Shown here: in pieces, positions 34,247 to 43,257 of the stretch
How positions within the stretch are numbered: position 1 is the first letter of the stretch
Layout of the letters: each line of letters begins with the position of its first letter
Assembly: GCF_026340565.1 (NCBI RefSeq)
Contig: NZ_JAPEPB010000002.1
Coordinates: forward strand, 1-64,000
Direction: 5' to 3'
Length of the DNA: 64,000 nucleotides
Source of the DNA: Kitasatospora sp. NBC_01287
GTDB taxonomy: Bacteria > Actinomycetota > Actinomycetes > Streptomycetales > Streptomycetaceae
The notes under the pieces: generated by a model
Database searches by the model: none
Seen by the model: only the letters and a program-made list of their open reading frames with translations
What the model was told of the DNA's origin: nothing
Position numbers and translations under genes: made by a program

Positions 34247-34999
34247 ATGACAGGAGTACTGCAGTTCGGCGCACTGCTGACGCACCTGACGGGCCACCGG
34301 GCGCTCCACTGCACCACGCTCGCAGCAGCGGCCGGCACCACCCCGGCAGAGCTGCGGGCCGTACTCGACGGGCAGCCGCCGGCCGGACAACTGCTCAGGG
34401 GCCTCGGGCCGGTACTCGGGCTGCACGCCGCGGACCTGTTCGTCCTGGCCGGGCAGCCGGTGCCCGACGACCTGACACCGGTCACCCGCAACCCGAACTG
34501 GTCGGTCAGCCCCGTCGTCTACGACACGATGGTCATGCCCGCCGAGAACAGGCGCCCGCTGCTGGACGCGATCCGGGCACAGCCCCTGGTAGCGCGGGAG
34601 GGGCGGGGCGGGGTCGACCGGCCGTACCACCGCTACGAGCCGGGCTTCGGCGCGGTGCTCCTGGAGCTCACACACAACCGGAACCTCACCTGGCCATGCA
34701 CAGCGCAGGCCCTGCACGCGGTCTCCGGCGGGCGGATCTACCTGTCGGCCTCCACCATCGGCGCAGTGGGCCGCGGCACCATCGAACCCACCCCCGAACT
34801 GGTGGCCGGCTTCGCGGGCCTGCTCGGCATCCCCGCCCCCGACCTCGCGGCACTCGGCGCCATCCACCTACCGAACGACCTGCCACCACTCCACCCACGG
34901 GCCACCGATGTGGCAGCCGTCATCTGGGAAACCCGACGCCTGACCACCACCCAACTCAAGGAAGTCCAACTCACCTCCCACCACCTCGCCAACCGCTAA
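34247..34999 (+). CDS. XRE-like DNA-binding protein
   Basis: A 250-aa protein. Residues 1-70 resemble an XRE-type HTH (LAAAAGTTPAELRAVLDGQP, then LGPVLGLHAADLFVLAGQPV). A second, similar helical repeat follows at about 140-215 (LTWPCTAQALHAVSGGRIYL, LVAGFAGLLGIPAPDLAALG), so the protein may carry two HTH units. It is a lone regulator with no obvious partner. A CTGACGGT sequence sits just upstream, but no clear Shine-Dalgarno site. Confidence 0.6.
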   Translation: MTGVLQFGALLTHLTGHRALHCTTLAAAAGTTPAELRAVLDGQPPAGQLLRGLGPVLGLHAADLFVLAGQPVPDDLTPVTRNPNWSVSPVVYDTMVMPAENRRPLLDAIRAQPLVAREGRGGVDRPYHRYEPGFGAVLLELTHNRNLTWPCTAQALHAVSGGRIYLSASTIGAVGRGTIEPTPELVAGFAGLLGIPAPDLAALGAIHLPNDLPPLHPRATDVAAVIWETRRLTTTQLKEVQLTSHHLANR

Positions 35000-35219
35000 C
35001 CCGCGTCCCCACCAGGGCTCGGGGAGGCACGAGACCGCGAACCGAGCCGCGGCCGTGCCCACGACCTAACAGCAGCCAGGCGCAGCGCGGGGCGGGCACC
35101 CCACCACAGCCCGCCAAGGGACGCACCTCCCCACCGATCGAACCCCGACACGACCAACAGCGCCCGAAGCAGCGGACAGCGCCGGGGACCGCGACGGACA
35201 GCGTCAGGGGCGGCGGGCA

Positions 35220-35268
35220 GCGAGGCAAGGGGCTCTGCCGCCCGGCACGTCAGCGCCCCTTGCCTCGC
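35220..35268. terminator. Terminator hairpin
   Basis: Perfect 14-bp inverted repeat GCGAGGCAAGGGGC (35220-35233) and its complement (35255-35268), downstream of the XRE-like gene. Confidence 0.75.
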
Positions 35269-35310
35269 CATGTCAACAGGCGGGAGAATCCAGCCCGCAC
35301 AAGCAGAAAC

Positions 35311-35335
35311 GGCCCGCCAGCCAAGCTGGCGAGCC
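35311..35335. terminator. Terminator hairpin of secreted-protein gene
   Basis: GGCCCGCCAGC and GCTGGCGAGCC with a 3-nt CAA loop (one mismatch), 30 bp beyond the stop of the minus-strand gene at 35365. Confidence 0.65.
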
Positions 35336-35364
35336 GTCATACAAGATCGAGACCAGTCCGGAGA

Positions 35365-35769
35365 CTAGCCCCATGCAATCGACTGCGTCGCGTTCGTGTA
35401 GCCGCTGGACTGGCCGAAGACCTCGATCGAGTGGCCATTCCCAGCGCCGACCGCGAAGCCAGTGCACGTTCCGGCTGCGACCCAGACATGAACCTTCCCC
35501 CACGTCTCAGTGCCAGAGCCGTCGATGAGGGCCGCGTAGCTACCCCATTGGTTGTCCCACACCCAGAAGTAGAAGTCGTTCGGCCCCGACTGGTAGTTGC
35601 AGATGTAGGCATACCGCCCGCCCGCGTTCTCCGGGTTGTTGTTCCCGATCACTTCGAAGTGATCGCCGGTGGCGCTTCCCGTTGCCGCGTCGGCGGTTCC
35701 GGCCATGCCGAACGCAACAGCCGCGGTCACTGCACTTGCTAGGCAGAGCTTGAGTGCCTTCCTGCGCAT
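35365..35769 (-). CDS. Small secreted protein
   Basis: A 134-aa protein; ATG at 35769 with GGAGAG. It has a clear signal peptide (MRRKALKLCLASAVTAAVAF, cleavage after ADA). The mature about 105 residues hold two Cys (YICNYQ and AGTCTG), probably a disulfide, and aromatic beta-strand sequence (DFYFWVWDNQWGSYAALIDG). No family is named. It is divergent from the NB-ARC gene. Confidence 0.75.
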   Translation of the reverse strand: MRRKALKLCLASAVTAAVAFGMAGTADAATGSATGDHFEVIGNNNPENAGGRYAYICNYQSGPNDFYFWVWDNQWGSYAALIDGSGTETWGKVHVWVAAGTCTGFAVGAGNGHSIEVFGQSSGYTNATQSIAWG

Positions 35770-36022
35770 CGCTCTCTCCATTCTGTGGTGGCCGGCGCAA
35801 ACCCCGGGCATCCGGGCATGGGCTCCGACTGATTCGCGGGCTCAGCGCAGGCCCCCTTGGGGGCATCGTGTCAGCCTCTTGCTCTACTGCTTGGGGCTGG
35901 CCTTGCGCGAGGCCGTGAGAGAAGCCTGCGGCGAGGGGCCCGGTGAAGTCGCGTATCCCGTACGAACCCGTACACCTGCTTCTAGAATCGGCTTGTCAGG
36001 GGCACAGCTACATGGGGGCATC

Positions 36023-38374
36023 GTGGGTGGGCTGCGGGGCGGTATGCCGGATCCGGACGGGGCCGGGGATCTGGCTGAGTTCATCGGTCTGCTGGGCGAC
36101 TTGCGCACCTGGGCGGGGATGCCCTCGTACCGGGTGTTGGCGAAACGGGTCGGGTCGCTGGTGCGGCCCGCGCGCGAGATCCCGCTGAGCACCGTCGTGG
36201 ACACGTTCAAGGCCGGTCGGCGGCGCTTGGATCTGGACCTCGTCGTGGCCGTTGTCCGAGCGCTGGGGACTGACGAGCCGACGGTCGATCGCTGGCGCGA
36301 GGCCTGTATCAAAGTGCACGGGCTGGCCAAGGTGGGCGGCCCAGCGGGGGTGTTCCGGCAGCTGCCTGCGAACCTGGCGACCTTCACAGGGCGTGATCAC
36401 GAGCTGCGCACGCTGTTGGACGCGGTCAACACCTCGTCAGGCCCGGTGTCCACGGTGGTGATCTCGGCGATCGAGGGGATGGGCGGGGTGGGCAAGACTG
36501 CGCTAGCCGTCCACGTCGCTCACCGACTCGTCGCCTCCGGACGGTTCGCTGAGACCCAGTTGTACGTGAACCTGCGCGGGTTCGACGAGGAGCACGCGCC
36601 GGTGGACCCCGCCGACGCACTGGCTGCCTTCCTGCGGCAGTTGGGCGTCCCGGCGCAAAAAGTGCCGGACGGCGTCGACGAACGCGCGGCGATGTACCGC
36701 GACCGGATGGCCGGCCGGCAGGCCCTGGTCCTGCTGGACGACGCGGTCGACGAAAGGCAGGTCCGCGACCTCATCCCCGCCGGCCCGACCTGCTTAGTCC
36801 TGATCACCAGCCGGCGCAGCCTGGCCGCGCTCGACGGCGCGGCCCTGGTGCCGCTGGACGTGTTCACCCACGACGAGGCGACGGCGCTGCTGGCGCGGAT
36901 CGTCGGAGTCGAGCGGGTCGCGGCCGAGCCGGAGGCCACCGCGGAGATCGTGGAGCTGTGCGGATGCCTGCCTCTGGCCGTGGCCCTGGCCGGAGGGCGG
37001 CTCCGCTCCCGGCCCGCGTGGGGCCTGGCACACCTGGCCGACCGGCTGCGCGGACACGTCGTGGACGCGAGCGAGTTGGGGAGCCGATCGCTCAGGCGGG
37101 TGTTCGGGGTGTCCTACCGAGGCCTGCCTGCGAAGGCGCAGCGTGTGTTCCGTCTGCTGGGCAGGCATCCCGGGGTTGACTACACCCTCCTGGCGGTCGC
37201 GGCCATGGCGGATCTCGCGGCCCGAGACACGGAGATGCTTCTGGAGCTGCTCCAGGACGAGTACCTGCTCCAACAGCGGACGCCCGGACGATACGAACTG
37301 CACGACCTGCTGCGCAGCTTCGCCGCGCAGGCCTCGGGTCCGGAGAACAACGCCGAAGGCGACGCGGCGGTGGAACGCCTCGGCTGGTGGTTCCTGCACT
37401 CGGCCTACAACGCGGCGAAGGCCATCGACACGCCGGACCTCCCGGCTCCCACGCGGCTTGCCGAGCACGCGCCGACGACCTTCGACTCTTATGACGAGGC
37501 TCTGGCGTGGTTCGGCCGGGAGTGGGAGAACCTGATCGCGGTTCAGCACGCGCTGCGGGACCTGGGGCTGCACGAGATCGTGTGGCAGCTGGGCGTCGCA
37601 CAGAAGTTCGCCGCCGGGCTGCGCTACCGACTTGCCGACTCCGTCACTGCGCACGAGCTTGCCGTGGACGCCGCCCGGGCGCTGGGCGACCGTGCCGTGG
37701 AGGCCCGCGTGACCGGTGGCCTCGGCCTGGCCTGCTACAACGCTGGGCGCCCCGACGACGCCGAGCGCCACCTCCGCACGGCCCAGGCGATCCTGCGGGA
37801 GCTCGGGGACTGGGTGCGGATGGGTCCGCTGCTGCTCAACCTCGGGCTCGTGCACGAAGCCCGCAAGGACTACCAGCAGGCCATGGCGACGTTCCTGGAG
37901 TCCTTGGAGGTCTTCGAGAAGTCGGGCGCGATCGGAGGCCGCGGGGTGGCCCGTGCGAAGCTTGGCAACGTCTACCAGGAGTTGGGCGACCTCGATCGGG
38001 CCGAGCACTACTATCTGCTGTCGTTGGAGGACAGCCGGACCGTCAACGCCGCCGCCAGGGCCGACAGCACCAAGGTCGGCGACCGGCGGGGACAGGTCGA
38101 ACGGCTCGGCAGCTTGGCATCGGTTTTCCTAGCACGAGGCGAAGCCGAACGAGCGGTCCAGGGCTACCGCGAGACGGCCGAGCTCGCACGTGTCGTCGGC
38201 GACAGGTATCTCCTCGCCGAGGCGGCCCACAGCTTGGGGGACGCTCTGCTGGCAGTCGGGGAGAAGGAGCAGGCGCGCGACGCCTGGACGGAGGCGCTGG
38301 CCCTGTTCGAGGACCTCGGACACGAGAGGGCGACCGCGGTGCGCCAACGGCTCCTCGGCATCGACGACCCCTGA
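36023..38374 (+). CDS. NB-ARC ATPase with TPR repeats (AfsR/STAND-type regulator)
   Basis: About 783 aa from a GTG at 36023; an ATG at 36044 is an alternative. A short N-terminal XRE-like region (FIGLLGDLRTWAGMPSYRVL, VDTFKAGRRRLDLDLVVAVV) precedes the NB-ARC domain: Walker A SAIEGMGGVGKTALAVHVAH (about residue 150), Walker B QALVLLDDAVDERQV, sensor ITSRRS and GCLPLAVALAGGRLRSRP. The C-terminal 330 residues are TPR repeats (ARVTGGLGLACYNAGRPDDA, LNLGLVHEARKDYQQAMATF). STAND proteins act as ATP-dependent switches in regulation or defence. No SARP DNA-binding domain is present. The ligand is unknown. Confidence 0.85.
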   Translation: MGGLRGGMPDPDGAGDLAEFIGLLGDLRTWAGMPSYRVLAKRVGSLVRPAREIPLSTVVDTFKAGRRRLDLDLVVAVVRALGTDEPTVDRWREACIKVHGLAKVGGPAGVFRQLPANLATFTGRDHELRTLLDAVNTSSGPVSTVVISAIEGMGGVGKTALAVHVAHRLVASGRFAETQLYVNLRGFDEEHAPVDPADALAAFLRQLGVPAQKVPDGVDERAAMYRDRMAGRQALVLLDDAVDERQVRDLIPAGPTCLVLITSRRSLAALDGAALVPLDVFTHDEATALLARIVGVERVAAEPEATAEIVELCGCLPLAVALAGGRLRSRPAWGLAHLADRLRGHVVDASELGSRSLRRVFGVSYRGLPAKAQRVFRLLGRHPGVDYTLLAVAAMADLAARDTEMLLELLQDEYLLQQRTPGRYELHDLLRSFAAQASGPENNAEGDAAVERLGWWFLHSAYNAAKAIDTPDLPAPTRLAEHAPTTFDSYDEALAWFGREWENLIAVQHALRDLGLHEIVWQLGVAQKFAAGLRYRLADSVTAHELAVDAARALGDRAVEARVTGGLGLACYNAGRPDDAERHLRTAQAILRELGDWVRMGPLLLNLGLVHEARKDYQQAMATFLESLEVFEKSGAIGGRGVARAKLGNVYQELGDLDRAEHYYLLSLEDSRTVNAAARADSTKVGDRRGQVERLGSLASVFLARGEAERAVQGYRETAELARVVGDRYLLAEAAHSLGDALLAVGEKEQARDAWTEALALFEDLGHERATAVRQRLLGIDDP

Positions 38375-38383
38375 ATCCGGATT

Positions 38384-39185
38384 CACAGGGGGCCCGGACC
38401 CGACCACGCCCGACGAGGACGGCGGGCGGGTCGGCGGCAGTGCGGCGCCTTCGATCGGGCCCTGGTCCAGGGCGCGGCGCACGAGCAGGGCAGTATGGTC
38501 GACGGTGCTGCAGAGCAGCGGGCACTCGGGCCTGTCGACATCCTCGAGGAAGCCGCCGTCGACGAGCGGGGCCCAGCCGTCGGTGCCGCCCAGGCCGTGC
38601 TCGACCCAGCCGAGCGAGCAGCCACGGTGGCGGCCGTCGACCACGCCGGGTGTCGGCTCCAGCCGGCCAGGTCCCAGCCCGGCCCGAGCAGCACCGCGGC
38701 GTCGCGGACCAGGTCGTGGTCGCCCAGCCCCCGCAGGCCCGGGTGCAGCGGCGGGTGCAGCAGTTGGTCACCGTCGTAGGCCACACCGGGGCGGCCGGCG
38801 GATCGGCCTGGCCACCGGTGCGTGGCGTGGTTTCGCCCTGCGGGGCGGATCCCGGCCGGAGCCGGCCGTGGTCGGGCGGGCCGGTTTCGCCTCGCGGGGC
38901 AAATTCAGCTGGCTCTTCGTCGTGGATGTCGTCGACGCCGAGGCCGGGGCGGTGCCGGTAGGGGTGCTCGAAGTTGACGTACCAGCGCAGCGGGTCGCCG
39001 GTGGCGGCGTCCTGGAAGCAGTGCACGGAGAACCACTCGCCGGCCAGGAAGTACGAGAGCAGTGCGGTGCCGGTCCAGCGGTAGCGGCCAAGGGTCCAGG
39101 TGCCGGCTGCCAGGTCGTCCAGGCCCTGCTTGCGGGTGACGTCGTCTCCGGTGCGCGTCGCGGTGATCCAGGTCGTCGGGGCCAT
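38384..39185 (-). pseudogene. DUF402-like protein, frameshifted
   Basis: From an ATG at 39185, residues such as GTWTLGRYRWTGTALLSYFL, FSVHCFQDAATGD and WYVNFEHPYRHRPGLGVDDI resemble DUF402 proteins. Frames then change: AYDGDQLLHPPLHPGLRGLG continues in a second frame from about 38784, and LVDGGFLEDVDRPECPLLCS in a third from about 38640. At least two indels break the gene. Family assignment is tentative. Confidence 0.5.
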
Positions 39186-39354
39186 GCTCTCGATCCCCGG
39201 CGTGTGCCCGGTCGAGCCGCCCTCACCCCGTCGCCAGAACCGACCCGACGGCGGGCCCACGCGCGCGGCTCTCTACCGCGGTCCGGCCGTGGCGCGCAGG
39301 TCGACACCGAGCGTCCGGCCCGGGTTAGCGGCGACCTGGAGCAGGCCGATGCGC

Positions 39355-39801
39355 CTATGCGAAGAAGTACGCGTAGACGATTGCACCGGTGGCGAGCAGG
39401 AGGACCACGCTGAACACCTGCAGACCGATCCCGGTGGCTTGCTTTCGCGTTGGAGAGGCGAGGGTGGCGGTGCCCTCGGGGTTGCTGGGGTCGTAGTGGA
39501 CAGCGATGGGTTGATTAGTCGCCAGCGCCTTGCCACCGAGATCCACGGTGAACGTCTGGCCGCCCTCTGCGGTGAACTCGATGCTATTGGTGTATGTCTT
39601 GCGGTCCGTTGTGGGATAGAAGGGCAGGGCACTGCCCTTCTGCACGTGCAACTTGCTGTGCTTCACCACTCCCGGGGCGCTCTTCCAGGTGAGCCGCTGC
39701 TTCCTTGCTTCCTCGGCTTCCACCGCGCCAGAGCCCAGTGATAGGAACGAGAAGAGAAGCAGGAGCAAACAGAGGATTATGATCCCGGCCGTCGTCGCCA
39801 T
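39355..39801 (-). CDS. DUF3592-type membrane protein
   Basis: A 148-aa protein with an N-terminal membrane helix (TAGIIILCLLLLLFSFLSLG) and a C-terminal one (GIGLQVFSVVLLLATGAIVY). The segment between is an extracytoplasmic beta domain (SIEFTAEGGQTFTVDLGG, IAVHYDPSNPEGTA) matching DUF3592. The function of the family is unknown. It stands alone on the minus strand. Confidence 0.7.
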   Translation of the reverse strand: MATTAGIIILCLLLLLFSFLSLGSGAVEAEEARKQRLTWKSAPGVVKHSKLHVQKGSALPFYPTTDRKTYTNSIEFTAEGGQTFTVDLGGKALATNQPIAVHYDPSNPEGTATLASPTRKQATGIGLQVFSVVLLLATGAIVYAYFFA

Positions 39802-39976
39802 GAGTTCAAGTATCGACTCGGAGCGTTACCGGGACAATCCCCCTGCTCCCGGCGAAAATGGTGCCCGACCAGTCGGTAGGGCCAGGCCATGCCATGGACA
39901 CTGCCAGCAGGGCCCTGGGGCTGGGGTCCCCGCGGAGGCTGCATCGGCGCAGTGGTGCCTCCGGAGCCTCGGCTCT

Positions 39977-40279
39977 CTACGAACCGGTGCTTGGTAGCCG
40001 TGCAGCGACAGTTGCCACGAAGTGCTGCAGCACGGCGAACGGCAGCGTCTGCGTCCCGTCAAAGTAGACCTCTGCGGGCTTCTCCTCGTCGGGGGCGTAG
40101 ACGACCACCGTCACGGCTGTCGGCCCGGGAGCGGGTGAGGCAGGCACCGAAGGGGGCCCGCTCGCGACGATGCGGGCCTCGCTGAGCTCGAAATGGGTGG
40201 TCCGGCCCTCGCTGGTACCGGTCTCGGTAGTGAGAACGCAGTACAGATCCCCGTCGTGGTTCCAGGTCAGCAGAGACAT
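39977..40279 (-). CDS. Small hypothetical protein
   Basis: A 100-aa protein, MSLLTWNHDGDLYCVLTTET at the start and VTVVVYAPDEEKPAEVYFDG near the end, beta-rich with a Pro/Ser hinge. No family is recognised. Start and orientation are supported by the codon pattern only. Confidence 0.5.
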   Translation of the reverse strand: MSLLTWNHDGDLYCVLTTETGTSEGRTTHFELSEARIVASGPPSVPASPAPGPTAVTVVVYAPDEEKPAEVYFDGTQTLPFAVLQHFVATVAARLPSTGS

Positions 40280-40622
40280 GGCGGTGATGCTGCCACACTC
40301 GCGGCCGCCGACGCCGGGTATATGGGCCGGCGGATCGTCAGCGAGCCAGGTCGAAGCTCAGGTGGCTACGTAGGTGACAACGGACAGCACTTGTCGACGA
40401 GTTTGGGCAGCAGATGCTGATCTGCAGGCTGCGAAATGTCGGTGAGAACTGACAGCACCGACGGCGGTGTCCGTGCGTGTCGGTGGTCTCATTCTGATAG
40501 GGCTCCCTGAAAACGGCCAGTGTCGCTCCAACTCCTCACTCTGTAGCAGGTTGAACGATGTGGAGAATCAGGTGAGCGGGAATGGGATGGGCGGCTGGTG
40601 AGCGGGTCAGTAGGCTGCGGCC
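40280..40622. other. Intergenic
   Basis: About 340 bp with no gene. A GGTGACAACGGACAGC motif near 40373 resembles the repeats at 28618-28656 and could mark an IS21-type end. An imperfect hairpin, GTCGGTGAGAACTGACAGCACCGAC, lies near 40440. Confidence 0.35.
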
Positions 40623-41015
40623 ATGTTCGAATACCACGGCTGGATCAACGTTCTGGAGAGCGCCAGCGCCGACGATGACGACGGCCGCCTGCGAGAGATC
40701 GTCGAGGGCATCGAGCGGCGCATTCGGGAGATCGACAGCCCGTATCTGCTGGACCTGCGATGGATGAACGGACAGGCGTTCGTCCACTTCGGAGGCTTCC
40801 CCAACCACCGGGACGCGGAGATCGTGCGGTTCTTCGGTGAGGTAGGCGAGTGGGCGCCGGGTTCGTATGGCCTGCTGCATGTGCGCGACGACGAGGACCC
40901 CGCTCGGGAGAACGAGGTCCTCGTCATCAGGATGGTTCGCGGGCGGGTGACCGAGCACTCGGAGCCGCTGCTGTCGCCCTGTATCCCTGTGCTGGAAGAT
41001 CTGTTCGAGGGATAG
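40623..41015 (+). CDS. Imm7-family immunity protein (orphan)
   Basis: A 130-aa protein whose start, MFEYHGWINVLESAS, and body (YLLDLRWMNGQAFVHFGGFP; VIRMVRGRVTEHSEPLLSPC) match the Imm7 family of polymorphic-toxin immunity proteins. Immunity proteins neutralise a cognate contact-dependent toxin. No toxin gene is adjacent; only an RHS fragment lies about 9 kb away. Orphan immunity genes can protect against toxins of neighbours. Confidence 0.75.
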   Translation: MFEYHGWINVLESASADDDDGRLREIVEGIERRIREIDSPYLLDLRWMNGQAFVHFGGFPNHRDAEIVRFFGEVGEWAPGSYGLLHVRDDEDPARENEVLVIRMVRGRVTEHSEPLLSPCIPVLEDLFEG

Positions 41016-41028
41016 GGGCCCGAGGGGC

Positions 41029-41559
41029 TCAGATTCGCCGCAGGGGGACGACGTCGGTGCTCGGTTGCGGGATGGTCGGGCGGGCGGCTTCGGGGGTGGC
41101 CAGCAGGGCGACGATGGTGATCGGCTGGTCGCAGTGCGGGCAGTTGCGGACCGCGGTGGGCGCGAGCGCGTCGGTGGTTCGCGACCGTGGGGACGGGGGC
41201 AGGACAGGAATCGCCGGTGCCGAGCCTGCGCGGGCCGGTGGCCGGTGGGGCAGGGGGTCGCCGAGGCGGAGTGCGCGTTGTTCGTCGCGTTCCCGGTCGC
41301 GGAGTTTCTCGGCGTCGCGGCGGCAGATCGTCGAGCAGTAGACCTGGCGGACTCTGGCCTGGTGGGTGAACTCGACGCCGCAGTGGGGGCAGTTCTTGAC
41401 CACGGGCGGCGGGGGTGCGGGTCGGCGGGAGAGTTCGTAGCACCGTGGCGAGCAGTAGACCTGCCGGCTTCCCGGGAGTGCGGTGAACTCTCCGTTGCAC
41501 TGGGGGCAGTAGACGGGCAGGCGACTGGCTTCGGCGGGGCGCTCGGCGTCAGGAGACAC
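41029..41559 (-). CDS. Triple zinc-ribbon protein, third gene of IS21-type element
   Basis: A 176-aa protein with three Cys modules: YCPQCNGEFTALPGSRQVYC (with SPRC), NCPHCGVEFTHQARVRQVYC (with STIC) and NCPHCDQPI. The GTG start at 41559 overlaps the last codons of istB, so it is cotranscribed as a third gene of istA-istB. The first two modules resemble MYM/TRASH-type zinc fingers. A role in regulating IS21 transposition or target binding is inference. Confidence 0.65.
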   Translation of the reverse strand: MSPDAERPAEASRLPVYCPQCNGEFTALPGSRQVYCSPRCYELSRRPAPPPPVVKNCPHCGVEFTHQARVRQVYCSTICRRDAEKLRDRERDEQRALRLGDPLPHRPPARAGSAPAIPVLPPSPRSRTTDALAPTAVRNCPHCDQPITIVALLATPEAARPTIPQPSTDVVPLRRI

Positions 41560-41710
41560 GGGAGTTCACTCCCTTGCGGAGGGTCTCGGCGTGGCTCTGG
41601 TGGGAGCGCATCCGGTAGGACGGGCCGTCGATGCCGACCACGGCGGCCTTGTGAAGCAGGCGGTCGAGCATGGCGGCTGCGACGGTGGCGTCACCGAAGG
41701 CGCCGGCCCA
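41549..41710 (-). pseudogene. istB: IstB C-terminal fragment
   Basis: Reads WAGAFGDATVAAAMLDRLLH, then KAAVVGIDGPSYRMRSHQSH and ends RVS. This is the C-terminal arm of an IS21 helper ATPase, detached from its N-terminal part at 45410-46033 by the nested element. The stop overlaps the start of the zinc-ribbon gene. Confidence 0.85.
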
Positions 41711-41859
41711 GTCAACTGGGGCTGGCACTTGTTCCTCGGGGAGAGTGTGCCCTGCGACCTGGGCGTTTCAGGGGTCCGAGTGTCTCTTTGATTGTCTTGC
41801 TGACAGCAGGGTTTTGTAGGCGCTACCTTCATTCGTCAGGTGCGAGGAAGGTGTGCCGG

Positions 41860-42924
41860 ATGGTGGAGTCGCGTCTGCGGGTGATCGAGGGCCGGACGGT
41901 GCCCGAGGTGCCCGTTGCCTGGGATCCGTGGGAGTTCCAGGCGCTGTGTGTGGAGGCGTTCGTGGCCTCCTGGCGGGCCCGAGGGTTCAGCCCGGTAACG
42001 GTCGACAATGACATCGGCCTGTTGGAGCGGACGTTGAAGGCCCTGGGGCGGCCGGCGTGGGATGTCACGCCCGAGGACATCGACCGCGTGGTCGGCGGCC
42101 TGGCGGTGGAGGGGCGAGCGCCGTCCACCCGCCGCGGATACGTCCAGATCTTCAAGGGGTTCCACCGGTTCCTGCAGGCCCGTAAGGCCGTCGAGATCGA
42201 GGCCGCGTTCGGGGTCCGACTGGTCTGCCCGGTGGACGAGTTCAACGCCTCGCGGCATGTCGGCGACGACTCCCCGGCTTTGTTGCCGCCGCCGACCCCC
42301 GAGCGGGTCGAGGAGTTCTTCGACTTCCTGAAAGCCCGGATCGCCACCGCCCGCAAGTACGCGCCCGCCGCCCGCGACTACGCGCTCTTCCGGACGCTGT
42401 ATCACGCCGGCCTGCGCTCGGAGGAGGCCTCGCTCCTGGACCGCCCCGACGTGCACTTCGGCCGCGGACCGTTCGGCAAGCTGCACGTGCGTTTCGGCAA
42501 GGGCGCCCACACCTCCGGGCCCCGTCCGCGCTGGGTGCCCATGCTCGACCAACTGGACCTGGTCCTGCGCTGGTTCCTCGACGACGTGCGCGGCAAGTTC
42601 CCCGACTCGCCCGCGCTGTTCGCCGACGAGTCGGGCGGCCACCTGCACCAAGGCACCGTCCGCAACCGCCTGCGCTATCTGATGGAGCTGGAGGGCCGTC
42701 CGGCCGCCGACCGGTTCAGCCCGCATGCCCTGCGGAGGGCCTGTGCGACCCACAACTACGAGCGCGGAGTGGATCTGGTGGCCATCCAGCAGCTACTTGG
42801 CCATTGGACAGTCAGTTCGACCATGAGATACGTCCGGCCCTCGGCCACGTTCATCGAGGACGCTTATCGACGGGCCGTGACCAGCACGCTCGGCGAGCTC
42901 ACCGGAGAGGAACCCACGCCGTGA
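41860..42924 (+). CDS. Tyrosine recombinase (first recombinase of nested element)
   Basis: A 354-aa protein; ATG 41860 with GAGGAAGG about 8 nt upstream. It has an N-terminal SAM-like core-binding domain (FVASWRARGFSPVTVDNDIG) and a catalytic domain with Arg in LYHAGLRSEEASLL (about 186), HALRRACATHNYER (H-x-x-R, about 289-292), LLGHWTVSSTMRYV (His and the nucleophile Tyr, about 315-324). All catalytic residues look intact. It shares a GTGA overlap with the next gene and probably drives excision and insertion of the element. Confidence 0.9.
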   Translation: MVESRLRVIEGRTVPEVPVAWDPWEFQALCVEAFVASWRARGFSPVTVDNDIGLLERTLKALGRPAWDVTPEDIDRVVGGLAVEGRAPSTRRGYVQIFKGFHRFLQARKAVEIEAAFGVRLVCPVDEFNASRHVGDDSPALLPPPTPERVEEFFDFLKARIATARKYAPAARDYALFRTLYHAGLRSEEASLLDRPDVHFGRGPFGKLHVRFGKGAHTSGPRPRWVPMLDQLDLVLRWFLDDVRGKFPDSPALFADESGGHLHQGTVRNRLRYLMELEGRPAADRFSPHALRRACATHNYERGVDLVAIQQLLGHWTVSSTMRYVRPSATFIEDAYRRAVTSTLGELTGEEPTP

Positions 42925-43235
42925 ACATCAAGTGGAAGCTGCGGATGGCCGCCGCCCAGCGCGAGGTCTGGACCGGCGCCCAGTTGCGGCGGCTCCTGGC
43001 CGAGAAAGCGGGCCTGGAACTGTCCTCCGCCTCGGTGTCGGCCCTGTTCACCAAGGAACCCTCGCAGGTGAAGATGTCCACGCTCGCAGCGTTGTGCACC
43101 GCACTGGAGTGCACCCCCAACGACCTGATCGAGGTCGACACCACCCCCGTCGAACGCCCTGCGGCTCCTCCTCGACCGGCAGCAGATTTGCCCCGGGTCG
43201 CCTCGGCCCGGGGCCGGTCGATGCCGCCGATCTGA
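42921..43235 (+). CDS. Small XRE/Cro-type HTH protein
   Basis: A 104-aa protein beginning GTG in the overlap with the recombinase. Residues 1-72 form a Cro/C1-type HTH of the YozG/DUF739 kind: NIKWKLRMAAAQREVWTGAQ, LSSASVSALFTKEPSQVKMS, LAALCTALECTPNDLIEVD. The Pro/Arg tail is disordered. It takes the place of the small third protein (TnpC) in Tn554-like elements and may regulate or direct the recombinases. Confidence 0.8.
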   Translation: MNIKWKLRMAAAQREVWTGAQLRRLLAEKAGLELSSASVSALFTKEPSQVKMSTLAALCTALECTPNDLIEVDTTPVERPAAPPRPAADLPRVASARGRSMPPI

Positions 43236-43257
43236 CCGAAGGAGGTGCGGGCGAAGC

